Source: Platerodrilus igneus
Taxonomy: Eukaryota; Arthropoda; Insecta; Coleoptera; Lycidae
Direction of reading: 5' to 3'
DNA length: 64,000 bases
Assembly (NCBI GenBank): GCA_036346225.1
Contig: JARFIW010001186.1
Location: 1,251,501-1,315,500 of the forward strand
The notes below the pieces were generated by a model. That model searched no databases, was not told the DNA's origin, and saw only the letters and a list, made by a program, of their open reading frames with translations. Of this stretch, positions 32,281 to 46,766 are shown in pieces. The first letter of the stretch is position 1. The number at the start of each line of letters is the position of its first letter. Both the position numbers and the translations under genes were made by a program.

Positions 32281-33487
32281 GAAATAAACAAACACAACAC
32301 AAACAAATAGATTTCTATGTGGAGAAAAAATGCAAATTCAACATATTAAGTTTCAGTACAGCAAGCCCATTATATCATTAATACGTTGTTGATCCCAGGA
32401 AAGGAAGTTTCTACAAAATGGCCTCCCAGGGTTGGATTTTTACAAGAACACACACAAAAATTCTAAGGAGTTTTTGATTCGCAACAAAATGGGATACGAT
32501 ACTAATGCCATCCTCATTTAGGTTGTAATAGCAAACAAGTACTTAGTCCAGCAGTATACCCTTTAAAGCAAGTGCCGGTAAATAACTGTTATTATTTTGG
32601 TGGGAAGTTGAGTTTTGAATGACTACAAAGTCAATTCTAGTACTTCAATTAATAGTTTTCAAAAACACTTGGTTAAATGATGAAATTAATTTCTGCCAGG
32701 AAACATTTCTATAAAAAAATGAATGTCTAAAATTTGTCATATCCGCAGCATAACCTAAATGTCCAGAGCAATATTTGAATTTCCAAAACTGAAAATATTT
32801 CTGATAACGAAAAGTTGTACAATGCCCAGGACTGGAAACAGAATTAACTGTATGAGTAATTACTCCATCCGATACTAAAAAATATCAAATTTTGAAAGTG
32901 TATTGTGGATCTCGTTATATAACAAAGCTATAACACAAGAGATAAAGTTGTCAAAATATCATACACATATTAACAATACCAATAGGCTAAGTATAATACA
33001 ACATTTTGTAGGCTCCATCAAAGAATAATTAACAGAAACATTATAACTATACAACAATTTTTAAGAACAAATCCTATGAAAATATTTGTACTAGTATCTG
33101 TGAATGATGGAATACACATGAATATGTATACAGCAATAGGGTAGGTAAATTAACCTTTACAAGTTTTGAAATGCCTGTACCCATTTAACTTACTGGTGTA
33201 CTAAATTTTTGAGTAAGTTTATTTAATAGATATTCACAGGAAAATTTTGCTATTTCTTTCTATTTTGGTTGATACAGAATTATGTCATTATTCCAGTAAT
33301 ATCTTAAAATGCACTTGCTAATAATAAAAGACTGACATTTATACAATTCTCTAGCTCAATACCTCAAAACTATTGAAATATGGGGTATTCACCCTAACAT
33401 GCAAAAAAGTGTCCCTCTCGATATCGGTTAATTTCAAAGTCAAATATGTTTTATATATATTACACTTATGTTTCCATGTATTTGCTA

Positions 33488-35539
<2,052 letters not shown>

Positions 35540-37834
35540 GTTTATTCATCATCATTAGGTCTTCAGTCCTGGAACTGGTCAGACGCGTACCCTCATTGTT
35601 TCCTATTCCGAGCTAACCTACACATTTTCCTGAAATTTACACAGTTTCCATCTTACACTATCTGCGTGCATTAGTTTGATCTAGGCTTACCTCTATCTCT
35701 TTTTCCTATCTCTGCTTGTAATATATCCCGCACGATTCCCCAAAAATGCTTTACAACACATCCTGCTCGTCTATATCTCCTATTTTTTTTGTTTTCCACA
35801 TATGCTTTCAACAGTTTTCTCCTTGTTTCTATGTTTGTTGTCTTTGAACATAGCCACTGCTTTTTTTTGTTAGATGCAGTTCGGTTCCCCTTCTATTGTT
35901 TTACAAATATATACCCTATTTCCCCGATATTCAGTGGTATGTGAAAGGGGTTAAGCAACCTGCGGCTACCAATATCCCCAACACTTGAACATTTGCCGAT
36001 TTAATATCTTTCCAATATATCCTTTAGAACAAAGTTTATCATCTTGAAACTGGTTGGACTCGTACACCCACTTATTTCTATTCCAAGCTAGCCTACACAG
36101 TTCCCTGAAATTTCCACAGCCTAAATTCAGTTTGGTTCCCCTTGTGTTGTTTTCTATTTAAATGTTCTACTTTACTGAGATTCAGTGGTATGTGACGGGA
36201 GTTGAGCAGCTTGTGACTGCCAAGATCCCCTAACACTAAGATATTTGCCAGATTAATAGTTTTCCAGTAAATGCTTTCGCACAATTAACATTAGTTGAGA
36301 ATATTGCAAAACCAATGCCTGTAGTTGCTTAAAATAATTATCAGGTTTAAGTCCAATTAATTTTTTCGTCATTAGGTTTTCCTTCTTGGAACTGGTTAGA
36401 CGCGGATTTCCATTAATTCCTATTCTGAGTTAATCTACACATTTCTCTGAAATTCCCACAGCCTGTATCTTTAACTAACTGTTTACAATAGTCCAACCTA
36501 GGTCTACCTCTACCTTTCTTTTTCCTATCTTTGCTTCTAATTATATTCCGCACTATTTCTTCGTGCCTTAGTACGTGGGTCTATCATCCTATCGCTCCTA
36601 TAGTTTACTGTTTTCCACATATTTCTTTCTTCCCCTACCATTTCTAACACCTCTTTGTTCCTAACTTTGTCTGTCCATGATATCTTCATCATACGTCTGT
36701 AGCGCCACATTTCAAAGACTTCTATCTTTTTTTGTCTGCTTCTCCTACTGTTCAAGTTTCACAGACGTACGGTGCTGTGCTCCATACATATGTTTTAAGC
36801 AATCTCTTCCTTGTTTCTATGATTGTTGTCTTTGAACATAGTAGCTGCTTTTTCTTGTTAAATGTAGCACGACCTTGTGCTAATGTTTGTTTTATATCTT
36901 TTGAGCTCTTCCCATTTTCGTTATTTGGCTTCTTAGCTAGCAGACATTAGTAACCTCTTATATGTTCTCATTACCTATTTGTATTCTAGTTTTTAATTTC
37001 CCCTTTTTTGCATACTAGTACGTTAGTTTTATTTTTGTTAATTTTCATACTGTATCTCTCTGTTAGAACTGTTTCCATTTCATTAAGAGCAGCTTCTAAC
37101 TCTTCCTTGCTAGATGCTAATAAAGTTATATCATCTGCAAATCTAAGCATATGAATCGTTTGTTCCTGCATAATAATTTCAAATGTCTTCTTGCATTTGA
37201 CAGTAATCATTGCTTTTTTGATGAATAGTTAAAAATCATTAGGGATAGGGTACATCCCTCTCTCACCCATTTTTTTACATTTACTTTTCCACGTTCCTGC
37301 TCTAATTCTATTAGCGCTGTTTGCTCTTTGAATAAGCCATGTAATATCCGTCTATCCCTAAATCTCGTTCCAATCTTTTTGAGTGTTTCGAACATTTTTT
37401 TCCGTTTTACATTGTCGAATGCTGTTTCTAAATCTACAATCCCTATATACACGCTTTCCCCTTTTTCTATTTTTTTCTCCATTATCACCCACAGAACTAA
37501 TAGCATCTTGTGTTCCTTTGTTTCGCCTAAACCCAAATTGATCTTCTCTTAATATTTCTTCAGGTCGCCTTTTTATTCGTCTTTGTACAATTATAGTTAG
37601 TATTTTTGACACGTGTGCTGCCAAACTTATTGCTTGAAAATATTCACATCTATCCGCGCTTCTCTTTTTTGGTATAGCGACTATGATGTTACGTTTGACA
37701 TTTTTGGGTATCTCGCCTGTCTCATACATATAGCTTACAATTTGCAAGACACGTTCTGTTACTGCTTGTCCAGCCGCTTTTAGAGTTTCTACTTGTACCT
37801 TATCTGTATCCGGCGCATTACTAGAACACGCCAC
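35540..37834 (-). pseudogene. RTE-type LINE fragments in head-to-tail array, locus 1
   Basis: Minus-strand order: a reverse-transcriptase piece (37834-36986), then the C-terminal domain (to about 36370), a ~240-bp 3' untranslated block (about 36365-36128), a short second C-terminal scrap (about 36125-36045), the untranslated block again (about 36020-35880), and a third piece to 35540. RT motifs seen: IIVAIPKKRSADRCEYFQAI, EDQFGFRRNKGTQDAI, VDLETAFDNVKRKKMFETL (catalytic Asp), GCTLSLMIFN and MLRFADDITLLA (FADD box), then KEELEAALNEMETVL. The C-terminus has EVFEMWRYRRMMKISWTDKV. Frames shift several times. The endonuclease domain is absent. Assignment to the RTE/BovB-like group common in insects is by motif memory; the exact clade is less certain. 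Confidence 0.8.
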
Positions 37835-37984
37835 TAGAGATGTTTTGAGTACCCGAAAATACGCAATCCCACAAAGGTGTACTTAAGTTGGCTTCGCTAT
37901 CCAGACCTAACGTGGCTATACAACTAAATGATCAAATTGACTTTTGAATGAAAACAGTGCAGTGAACTCTTATGAACAACTCTA

Positions 37985-39646
37985 CTTTTTTGAAGTTCCT
38001 CTGCCGCCAAGCATTGCCCACAAGGAATCATGATGAAGTAAATTCAAACTTCAAACAGTTCCTGGAATTGAGAAACACGAAATAGTCAATGTTAAAAGTT
38101 AGATGGAGCCTTTGGGCTACAAGTGGCTCTCTCGTGACATCCAGAATGAAATAATTAAAATACTGAGAGATAGTGTTTTGCGTTATATCGTAAATATAAT
38201 CAAGAACCGTGAATGTTTTTTTATTATGGTCGACGAGACTTGCGACTACTTAATCCATGAGGAAGTTAGTTTCTGTGTGGGTACTAAAGACGAAAATTTC
38301 GAAGTAAGAGAGGAATTTATCGGGTTGTACGAGGCAGTTAATGCTAAAGCAGACACTCTCTTTAAGATAGTAAAGGTGTTCCAATACGTTTGGACATGTT
38401 AAGTAAAAATTGCGGTGACAGTGTTATAACTATGCATCAAATATGAGCGAGGAATTCGAATGCCTACAAAAGTTAATAACAGATCTGCAGCCGCAGGCAA
38501 TATTCGTGCACTATACAGCTCACTCCTTGAACTAGCAGTTTCAGATGCCTTGCGTCGTCTCCTGGTTGTGCGGAATACTATGAACTTGAACGAGATGTAA
38601 TAAATACAGTCAAGGAATTACCTAAAAAGCCAATCTTTACAAAACTTTCAACGCTGAAGACAACAATGTCAATGCCAAAACTAATCTACGTCCACTATGC
38701 CTTACAAGGTAGACTATGAAAGTAGAGAGTATGCTGAAAATCTTTAAAATCTCAGAGACTTCTTCGAGGTCTTTTCGTCAATAGAAACGTAAGAAGCGTT
38801 ATAAAATTGCGCCGGGTATCGTGTGACAATGTATCACTTCAAAGCATACTTTTTCTTCTCGGTCTACTGCCATGTCATGAACCTTGTGGAGGAAGCTAAT
38901 TCCAGTGTTCAACCTCCCCGCACTGGTACTTCTGAAGAAGAAGTTAAAATATCTATTTGAGATCGTTGAACAAAATCGCAAGCATTTTGAGCAATTCTGG
39001 CAGAAATGCTTGCATAACAAATCACTTCAAGTAGAAGATCTAATACTACCTCGCCAGAGGCATATTTCGAAAAGATTTGAGCCTCGCACTGCAAACTTCT
39101 ATCAATTTGAAAACCCAAAAGATTATTATCAACAAATATACATGGAGATAATCGACACAGTAAAGAGTAGTGTAAATGATAGATTCCAATCGACAAGTCT
39201 TTAAAAGGTGCTCTACGTGGAGAAAGAGTATGTGTCGATCATCAACGTTTGTGAAATTCGGTTTCAAAAAACCAGAGCGTTTATTAAAAAGACCTATATA
39301 GCGACAGACTTACGCTTCACTTCTCGATGCTTCGCGATATTTTAATACAAAGGAAAGAAAAATTAGCACTATGCTCGATGTCAAGAAATTTTTACTTCAA
39401 GACCAAGCAGTGCGTCAGTTACTTCCTGAAGTTTTTAAATGCGTTAAATTCTTCTATACCGTACTAGTAACTACAGCGTCAACTGAAAGGTCATTCAGTG
39501 CTCTTCGTCGATTAAAGGCCTGCTTGCGGTTTTCAACATCCATCAAACTGTTCTGGATAGTTTGGACCTTAGACTTCTCGTTAACCAATTCATCATGTGC
39601 AACCCATTACGTCGTTCAACATTCGCTCTATATTAAGTACGAGTAG
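37985..39646 (+). pseudogene. hAT-superfamily transposase remnant (ZMYM1/TTF-type)
   Basis: Pieces of one transposase lie in order in different frames. The first (about 37985-38100) has a QALPTRNHDE-like stretch. Frame 38103-38402 reads SRDIQNEIIKILRDSVLRYI and FFIMVDETCDYLIHEEVSFC, with the DET catalytic-region motif. Frame 38884-39204 contains PRQRHISKRFEPRTANFYQF and YYQQIYMEIIDTVKSSVNDR. Frame 39371-39646 holds LLPEVFKCVKFFYTVLVTTA followed by STERSFSALRRLKACLRFST, the hAT C-terminal dimerisation motif. Stops and frameshifts separate them. Terminal inverted repeats and 8-bp duplications were not identified. hAT enzymes move DNA by cut and paste; this copy is dead. Confidence 0.85.
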
Positions 39647-39765
39647 AAACATGTACAGTTATAATAAGTTCATTCATAATTTTATTCCACAATAAAAATA
39701 ATATATCTGTTTTTTGCGCTCTCTTTATTGGTTTGTAAATAAATTTCTATTTTATTTTCATCACT

Positions 39766-39995
39766 ACATTTAATTTTCCAATGCTCCACTTGAAGGTACT
39801 ACATTGGCCAAGAAGCGAATTTTTTGTATCGGGAAATTTTGAATTTTGCCGAACCATTGTTGTTCCAAGCAAGCTAGAGATCTTTAACGTGCGTGATTAC
39901 ACTCACACACGGGACCTCCATTTTACCTATCATAATAAGGAGGGCGTATTTTTGTAAAAAATGTTCGCCTAACATTTTTCAAACGGACCTGTCGA
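39766..39995 (-). repeat. tRNA-derived SINE, copy 2, 5'-truncated
   Basis: Matches the SINE at 63104-63395 from its 3' end through the body (CCAATGCTCCAC, TACTACATTGGCCA, GATCTTTAACGTGCGTG, CACGGGACCTCCATTTTACC). It stops within the tRNA-like head at GTCGAGATACG. There it joins the truncated LTR of element D, sharing ACGTACATAAAAT with the LTR repeat unit. Confidence 0.8.
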
Positions 39996-41489
39996 GATAC
40001 GTACATAAAATACAATATTTAAAAAACGAGAATATTTAAATGAAGTATGGATATTAAAGGCGACGGTAATACGTGCGATTTCGAACATACACATACAATA
40101 CCATTTGTTAATCAATTAACGTCAGACAGTTCCGATGTACGTGCAATTTAGAACGTATAAAAAATGCAATATTTAATAAAACCAGCATATTTAAAGGAAG
40201 TGCGATTTCAAACGTAAATAAAATACAATTTGTGAAGCAAGTACCGTTAGAAAGTTCCGATGTACGCGCAATTTAGAATGTATATAAAATGCAATATTTA
40301 ACAAAACCCAACAGGTTGCAGATATAACCCATAATTAAAACGCCTTTTCTACGTACGAACAACTGATAGCGTTCCAATGAGAACACGTGGAATATTCGAG
40401 AAGAAATTTGATTCTATAAAACTAACAAAGCCGATAAAGGAAGATCATTTATGAAATTCACGCGCCGAATGAGAAAATTGTGTGAATAGAATTTAGTAAA
40501 AGTTGAAAATTTTAAAAGCTGAAACTTAACAAAAATTTAATTTCAAGTGATATATACAGTACAGCGCACGTGCTGTAATAAATCTATATAGAATTTTGCC
40601 GTTCATATAAACGTAAATATAGAAATAATTAATTTAAACAAGAATTTTTGCTATTTTATTAACTTAGGGTACTAACTAATTACCTAAGTAATTATCTAAG
40701 CTGCTGATTAACACTCTACGATAGTAAATAAATAATCTAAGTTGCTGCTAAACATTCTACGTTGATAGTTAACATTCTAAGTCACTGGATAATATTCTAA
40801 ATTACGGAATAAACGACTGAGTTACTGGACAACAATTAAGAATAATTTTTGGGCCATGAAACTCCAATAAGAAAAAACAGCAAAACTATAAGGTCAGAAC
40901 TATTTATCCAATTTATAGCATGTTACATCTGTAATTTTAAATAATTTATGTATTTAAAAGTGAGCCTAAAATTTGCAAATGATAAAATAGAACAATAGAA
41001 ATTTGGTTACTACGTAGAATTATATTAAAAAAAAGATATTTCTTTGAACGTTCAACGAAACTATTCGTGGTTAGACACATTTCTTTTTGCTGGCTTTAAT
41101 TGCTTTTAAAGGTGTAAAATTTTATAATCTTCGTAAAGAGCTAATTCGATAGGAATATTTATTTTAATTTTGATTTAAAAGTTCTATAAAAAGTAAAAGA
41201 TGTTAATAAGTGCGTAGAGTTGTAAATTGTAATAAAACAAAATTGTGATTTAGTACATTATACAATCTATGGTGAATTTCGTTTGTGTTATTCAGGTGTA
41301 TTGAGTGTTGGAAAGGAGTGAGGAAAAATTCTTCGTTATCATATTGTCGTTTCACCGTGCGTGGGATCACTGAGCTAGTCGAGGCATAAATTTAATTGTG
41401 TTGATTTTAAATTTTTTTAAAGGCACAGAGGGGTAGCGATCAGCAGGCAATTGATCGTTGTACATCTGGCAAAAGGTGATATCGTAGCA
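39996..41489 (+). repeat. 5' LTR of element D, 5'-truncated
   Basis: Homologous to 3' LTR positions from about 47120 to 48609: GAAGTATGGATATTA, TTTTGCTGGCTTTAATTGC and ATACAATCTATGGTGAATTT occur in both. About 350 bp of the LTR start are missing. It ends GATATCGTAGCA. The 3' LTR lacks ~85 bp present here around 41340-41420. Confidence 0.85.
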
Positions 41490-41798
41490 AAAAAAATCGG
41501 CAACCTAACAAGGAGCTCGAAAATTGATAACTCTACGACGTGCTCGAATTTAGATGGTAGTTAGGTGGTAGAAAATTGAAGACTTAACGCGGTGCTAGGC
41601 TAAAGGCGAAATCAAAGGGGGTACGAATTCACCAATCTTTTATAGAGAATATCGACGACACAACGTAGAAAATTGAAGTTATCGATTGAGATTAGGGGTT
41701 ATAGACGAAATTAAAGATAAATTTAGAAACTTAGATTTTAATATAAAAAGTGGCAGAAATGAGAAATGTAAGGGTTTATTTCATCGATTTAAATTAAA
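41490..41798 (+). other. Leader of element D
   Basis: AT-rich, no open frame. The sequence after the LTR (AAAAAAATCGGCAACC) does not give a primer-binding site I can assign confidently. Confidence 0.5.
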
Positions 41799-43440
41799 AT
41801 GGACAATAGAATGCAAGAAGTTAGAAATACGTTGAGGATGGAAGGGGTTGAGATAGAATCTTAGGAAAGTGTGTTTTTGGAAGATTCACAGACTGAAACT
41901 GAAGGGAAAATGTTAGAGGGGAGTAACAGTGAGGAAAAGCCAAATACGCAAAAGTCTAGAATTATGTCGATTTTGTTAGCGCTTAATGAAAAAATGGAGA
42001 AAAATGGCAAAGTCATGAATCAAATGAATGAGAAAACAGACAAAAATGAGAAGGTTATAAATCATATGAGTAAAAAATAGACAAAAATGAAGCCGGTATG
42101 CAAGAAATGAGTGAGAGCATAAAAATATGACTATAAAAATTAATGAAAATGTGCAAGAATTAAGAGAAGAGTTTGGGCGAAATTTGGCTAAGTTAGGGAA
42201 AAAATTAGGTTTAGAAATAAAAACATTAGGCAAGGGTTTAAAAGAAACAAATCAAACAATTGCGGAAATAAAGCTAGAGGTGAGGAATAAGGTTGTACAA
42301 ATTATGGAGGACATTGATGGCATGAGGGATGAAAGTGCAAAGGTTAAGTCGAGCCAAGAAGCATGCGAAAGGGAAACAAACGGAAAATTTGGGATTTAGG
42401 TGCAAAAGTACAAGAAGTTGAAGGAAATTGTGAAATGGGACTTAGGACAGTCAATAGCGAATTGGGAAGTTTGAAAACAGATTTTGAAAAATTTAGTAGA
42501 TACCCGGTACAAAATTTTTGCGAACCCATTAAAATAAATTAACCAAGTATACAACCAAGTATACAATATTCGAAATTTTATGGCGATAACAAGTTAAACC
42601 CAAAGATATTTTTGAACAACGTTAAAACGCTGATACAGGGATCATTGGATGAACAGTACAAACTAAATTTGGTAAGATCAATGTTAAAAAGTGGCGCAGA
42701 GACATGGTTTGGTTTAATAAAAAGCGAGTTAGAAACATTTTCAGAATTTGAATATAAATTTTTAACACATTTTTGAGGGGACAATCAACAATTCAGTGTA
42801 AGGGATGATTTAATTATGGGCAAATACAACCAGGATTTAAGAGTAAGTCGGGAATTATATGCTATAAAGAAGTTCAGTATCGCGAAACAACTAGATCCTC
42901 CACTAGAGGACAAACATATAATAAAATATTTAACAGGGTATGTTGAAACGGAAGTAAGACAATGCACAGCACTTCAAAATATCGTGGAACGGGATGTGTT
43001 TATAGAATATCTGCAACGGTATAATGAAATGGGACCAAATCGTAGAACGGACAATCGGACAAGACTTCAACCGGTTAATTTTGTCAGGATCCACAGAAAT
43101 GTAAGAACAGATCGATTTAGCTATCGCGATGATAATAACAACTACGGGGAAATTTCAGTCAGCGAAATAACAACTATAATAATGGCAACTGTTTTAGATC
43201 CAATTGGAATAAAAACAACGCCCCGAGGCGAGAAATGGAAAGAACCAACAATGTTAGGACCACAGAGCAAAATAATCCGCGTCAAAGAATTAATAACTAT
43301 ATTGAAAGCCAAAACACAAATACCCGAGAACTGGTGGAACAAGCACCAGACCCTAGAAGAACTAACCGCACATATGCTGAAATTACAAGTCAACAGGCCC
43401 ATCTACGTCAAACCAAAATTTTTAATAAAAGATAAACCAA
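41799..43440 (+). pseudogene. Gag of element D
   Basis: The first ATG of the series is at about 41799 (MDNRMQEVRNTL). The N-terminal half (41871-42400) is a predicted coiled coil of 14-residue repeats such as NEKMEKNGKVMNQM and NEKTDKNEKVINHM. The capsid part follows: KFYGDNKLNPKIFLNNVKTL, SGAETWFGLI and FSEFEYKFLTHF, then a TGA at 42776 and DNQQFSVRDDLIMGKYNQDL. The C-terminal part to 43440 is rich in Arg, Asn and Thr and shows no CCHC knuckle. Stops near 41862, 42078 and 42400 and frameshifts break it. Gag would form the particle around element RNA. Confidence 0.75.
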
Positions 43441-44020
43441 GCAATCCCATTAGAATGAACCAGTATGAACATCAGTGTGAATTTATTAAATTTGAAGTGG
43501 AAAATGATTTAAATATAAACAAAAATTTATTACCTATAATTAATTTAATTGTGGAAAATAATGTGATTAATGTACTCAATGATACAGGGGCGGATGCGTC
43601 GTTCGTTTCAGAAAATTTTGTTAGAAATAATAATGAAAAGTTAATGGATAAAATGATACCCGTGAAGTGTAACTTGGTAGCGACAAACAGTAAAAAGTTT
43701 GCGAGTAAAACAGTATGGTGATTTTGAAATGTGAATTAGGAAGTATAAAATTTAAAAAGAAATTTATGATTGTACCTGGATTGAAAGTGGAGGCTATTTT
43801 TGGGATGGATATTATAGATAAGTTAGGGTTGAAAGTAAACGCTGAAAGCAAAGATATAATGTGTAAAAGGGAATGTATTAAGTGGGATGAAGAAGTTAGG
43901 ACAGAAGTCGAAAATGACTGTCTGAATATAAATCAGTTTGAAGGTGAATTAGAGAATGACGTGAAGGCAGAATATGAAATTAAGAGTCCAGGTGAATTGA
44001 AGGGTGAAGTAGAATCATAG
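43441..44020 (+). pseudogene. Protease region of element D pol
   Basis: A retropepsin-like domain. The active-site loop is INVLNDTGADASFVSENFV (about 43566-43622), with intact Asp-Thr-Gly. KCNLVATNSKKFA and, after a frameshift at 43720, MVILKCELG and MIVPGLKVEAIFGMDII (the GMD/GxD motif of Gypsy proteases) follow. The frame stops at 44018-44020 (TAG), but homology runs on directly into RT. The same domain occurs in element E (49197-49637) with clear similarity, showing D and E are relatives. Confidence 0.85.
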
Positions 44021-45345
44021 TTGAATAAGTATTCCGAATTGATAGAGTCAGAATCTAGAACTGCTACAGGTTACGAACATAAGTTGGAGGTAGTTAATAC
44101 AGAATCATTCAATGTAAAATTGTATCCTATTCCAGCGGAGTACAGAGATAGAGTAAAAATAAAAATTGATCAAATGTTAAAAGAAGGTATCATTGAGAAA
44201 TCGAGTACACATTTTATTAATCCGTTAGTAGTTGTCAAGATAAGTGATGGTAGTATCAGGTTATGTTTGGATGCTAGGAAAATAAATCAGCGAACTAAAC
44301 CACAATATAATTGTCCACCAACCATGGATAGTATCTTGGCAATGTTAGGTAATAAGAAGGTTTTTACAAAAATAGATCTTAAAAATTCATTTTGGTTAAT
44401 TCCACTAGCAAGAGGGTCGAGGAGATATACGGGTTTTTCTGTAGAAGGGCATATATCCCAGTTTAAAGTGGTTCCTTTTGGTCTGTCTTCAGATACAGCT
44501 GCGTTAGTTAAGGCTATGCAGAGTATTATGGGACCGTAATAAGAATTTTGCATCCATTATGTGGATGACGTTCTGATATTTAGTGAGAATATTGAGCAAC
44601 ATTTTGTACATCTTGAAAGGATTTTACTTGAATTAAATGTGGCAGATTTAAAATGAAATCTTAAGACATGCGAGTTTTTCCAAGAAATAGTAAAATTCTT
44701 AGGATATCAGATTAGTGCGGCGGGCATGTTCATAAACAAAGATAGGTTATCGAAAAACTTAGAATATCCTAGACCAAAGAATATACGAATTTTGAGAGCT
44801 CTTCTGGGAGTAATGAATGTTTATAAAAAGTTTGTCCCGTCGTTTTCGCAGAAAGCTGTTCTGCTGTTTGCTTGGTTAAAGAAAGGGGTTAGATGGACGT
44901 GGAGTGAGGCTCATGAAGAGGCACACTTAGGCTTAATCACACAGTTTCATGAGCAAGTTATTTTGAGACACCCAAACTTCACAAAAGAGTTCGTTGTACG
45001 CACGGACGCTTTTGATTGTGCTTTAGTCGCGGAATTGTATCAAATTCAGGATGGTGTATAAGTACCCATCTCATTCATTTCCAGAACTCTAAAACCATAC
45101 CAATTAAAATACACGATTAGTGAGAAAGAAATGGCAGCAGCGGTCTTTGCAGTCACGAAATTGAAATTTTACCTAATGGGGACACATTTCATTGTTGAAA
45201 CGGATCATTCCGCCTTGTGTTCCCTTTTAACACAAGATTCACAAATAATCGAGTATACAGGTGGGGGTCTTTTGTTACAGGATTTATATTTTGAAATATG
45301 ATATATAAAAGGGAAAAATAATATAGTGGCCGATGCTCTCAGTAG
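44021..45345 (+). pseudogene. Reverse transcriptase and RNase H of element D
   Basis: RT motifs in order: MLKEGIIEKSSTHFINPLVV, SIRLCLDARKINQRT, VFTKIDLKNSFWLIPLA (first catalytic Asp), FKVVPFGLSSDTAALVKAMQ, then two stops (TAATAA at 44537) and HYVDDVLIFSENIEQH (catalytic YVDD). The thumb region has FLGYQISAAGMF. RNase H follows with its acidic residues: VVRTDAFDCALVAEL (Asp), YTISEKEMAAAVFAV (Glu), FIVETDHSALCSLL (Asp), and IKGKNNIVADALSR (Asp). Stops at about 44655, 45059 and 45299 interrupt the frame, but catalytic residues are retained. It converts RNA to DNA and degrades the template strand. Confidence 0.92.
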
Positions 45346-45429
45346 GAATAAGATTAATGACAACTTAAAATCAAACGACATTTTTGTAGTTATGCATAAT
45401 TTGTTGAGGGATGTTACAATATTGCATAC

Positions 45430-46615
45430 GAGAGGAATATGGTAATGCAGGAGGATAGTGAATGTCTTCAAATCATTAAGGATAAATTGAGGGAAACCCC
45501 TAATCATAAACATTTTGAGATTGTTGATGGCTTTCTTATAAAACATTTAAATGAGGAAGATTTATATGTGTTGGACAAGAAGTTTGCAAAATCGATTATT
45601 GAAAATTTACATATTAACTATGGTGACTTAGGGGTCAGGAAACTATGGTTATTATTTCGAGAAAATTTCTATGCTCAGAGGGATTTGGGAATCATTAAAG
45701 ATGTAGTAAGCACACGTCGTCTTTGCATTTTAGGAAAATACAAAAATCACACCAACCAGAACATTATTAAAAGCATTTAGGTAGATAATCCCTAAGACTT
45801 GATTGTGATAGATTACTTAAGCAATTTAGTGCCTAGTAGGAGGCGAAATAAACATGTCCTAGTGGTAGTGGATGTCTTCTCGAAATATACACGGTTGTTT
45901 CCCACAAGGGGTTGCAATACGATAGGAGCTATTGATAAGTTAGAACAGTTCATCTAAGAAGAAGGAAAATTCAAAAGAATTTTAGCGGACAATGCCACCT
46001 ATTTTAATAATGCTCGATTCGTCTCACATTGGAAAGATCAGGACATAGGGGTCGTTTATCATCCCCAGGGAAATCCCGCGGAGCGGTACATACAGGAAAC
46101 ATGTAAATTCCTGCGAATGACATCTTATCAGGACCACCGAAGTTGGGAGATCAATCTACGTAAGGGCGAGCTATTCATCAATCATTCTCCACACACAGTT
46201 ATCGAGGAATCTCCTATAAGTTTAATGAAAAGAGTGCATCCCGATCAACCGTGGGAAATTGTGCCAAGGAATGATGAGTTTGAAGCAAAAATGCGGATGG
46301 GTCGGAAAAGGCTAGAAGAGAGAGCACGAAAATATACACGAAAAATGAATGAAAGGGTGAAAAGGAGAACCATATTTCAAATAGGGGACAAGGTAGTCAT
46401 GAAAAATTTAAGAGTGGGAAAAATGCACCTGCACGCATGTGCCAACCTACATTTACCATATGTGGGTTTCTTTGTGGTGAAAAACATCATAGGGGAGAAA
46501 CATATATGAACTGAAGGACGTAGACTCGGAAGCAATCCGGGGTAAACTTCATATCCATTTGATATACCCATATAAGAAGGGGGATCAAAATAGGGGAGTA
46601 GTTGTATAAAATTAG
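45430..46615 (+). pseudogene. Integrase of element D
   Basis: The N-terminal zinc domain is partly kept: NLHINYGDLGVRKLWLL supplies the His region, but the CxxC pair is spoiled (STRRLCILGK). The catalytic core follows: DLIVIDYLSNLVPS (Asp), LVVVDVFSKYTRLFPT, FKRILADNATYFNN (Asp), HPQGNPAERYIQETCKFLRM (Glu). The C-terminal part contains HTVIEESPISLMKR, RRTIFQIGDKVVMKN and LPYVGFFVVKNIIGE, the GPF/Y-like module. Stops near 45778, 45796, 45955 and 46507 break it. It would join LTR DNA to target DNA, and the flanking AT tract is consistent with an AT-rich target preference. Confidence 0.88.
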
Positions 46616-46750
46616 TTAGGTATTGTATAAATAATTTAGGTAGGATAAGTATAAATAGCTAGGAAAATAAAAATACAAAACTGTAATGATCAATATGAGA
46701 TTTGTGTCCACAATGGCGCCAAAGTAACATGGATTTAAAGTTTTATATTT

Positions 46751-46766
46751 TAATTTGGGGGAGAAA
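46751..46766 (+). promoter_or_regulatory. Polypurine tract of element D
   Basis: TAATTTGGGGGAGAAA lies directly before the TGATATGA start of the 3' LTR; the same ATTTGGGGGA(G)AAA precedes the 3' LTR of element E. Upstream, TGGCGCCAAAGTAACATGGA (about 46715) also has a counterpart in E. Confidence 0.85.
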
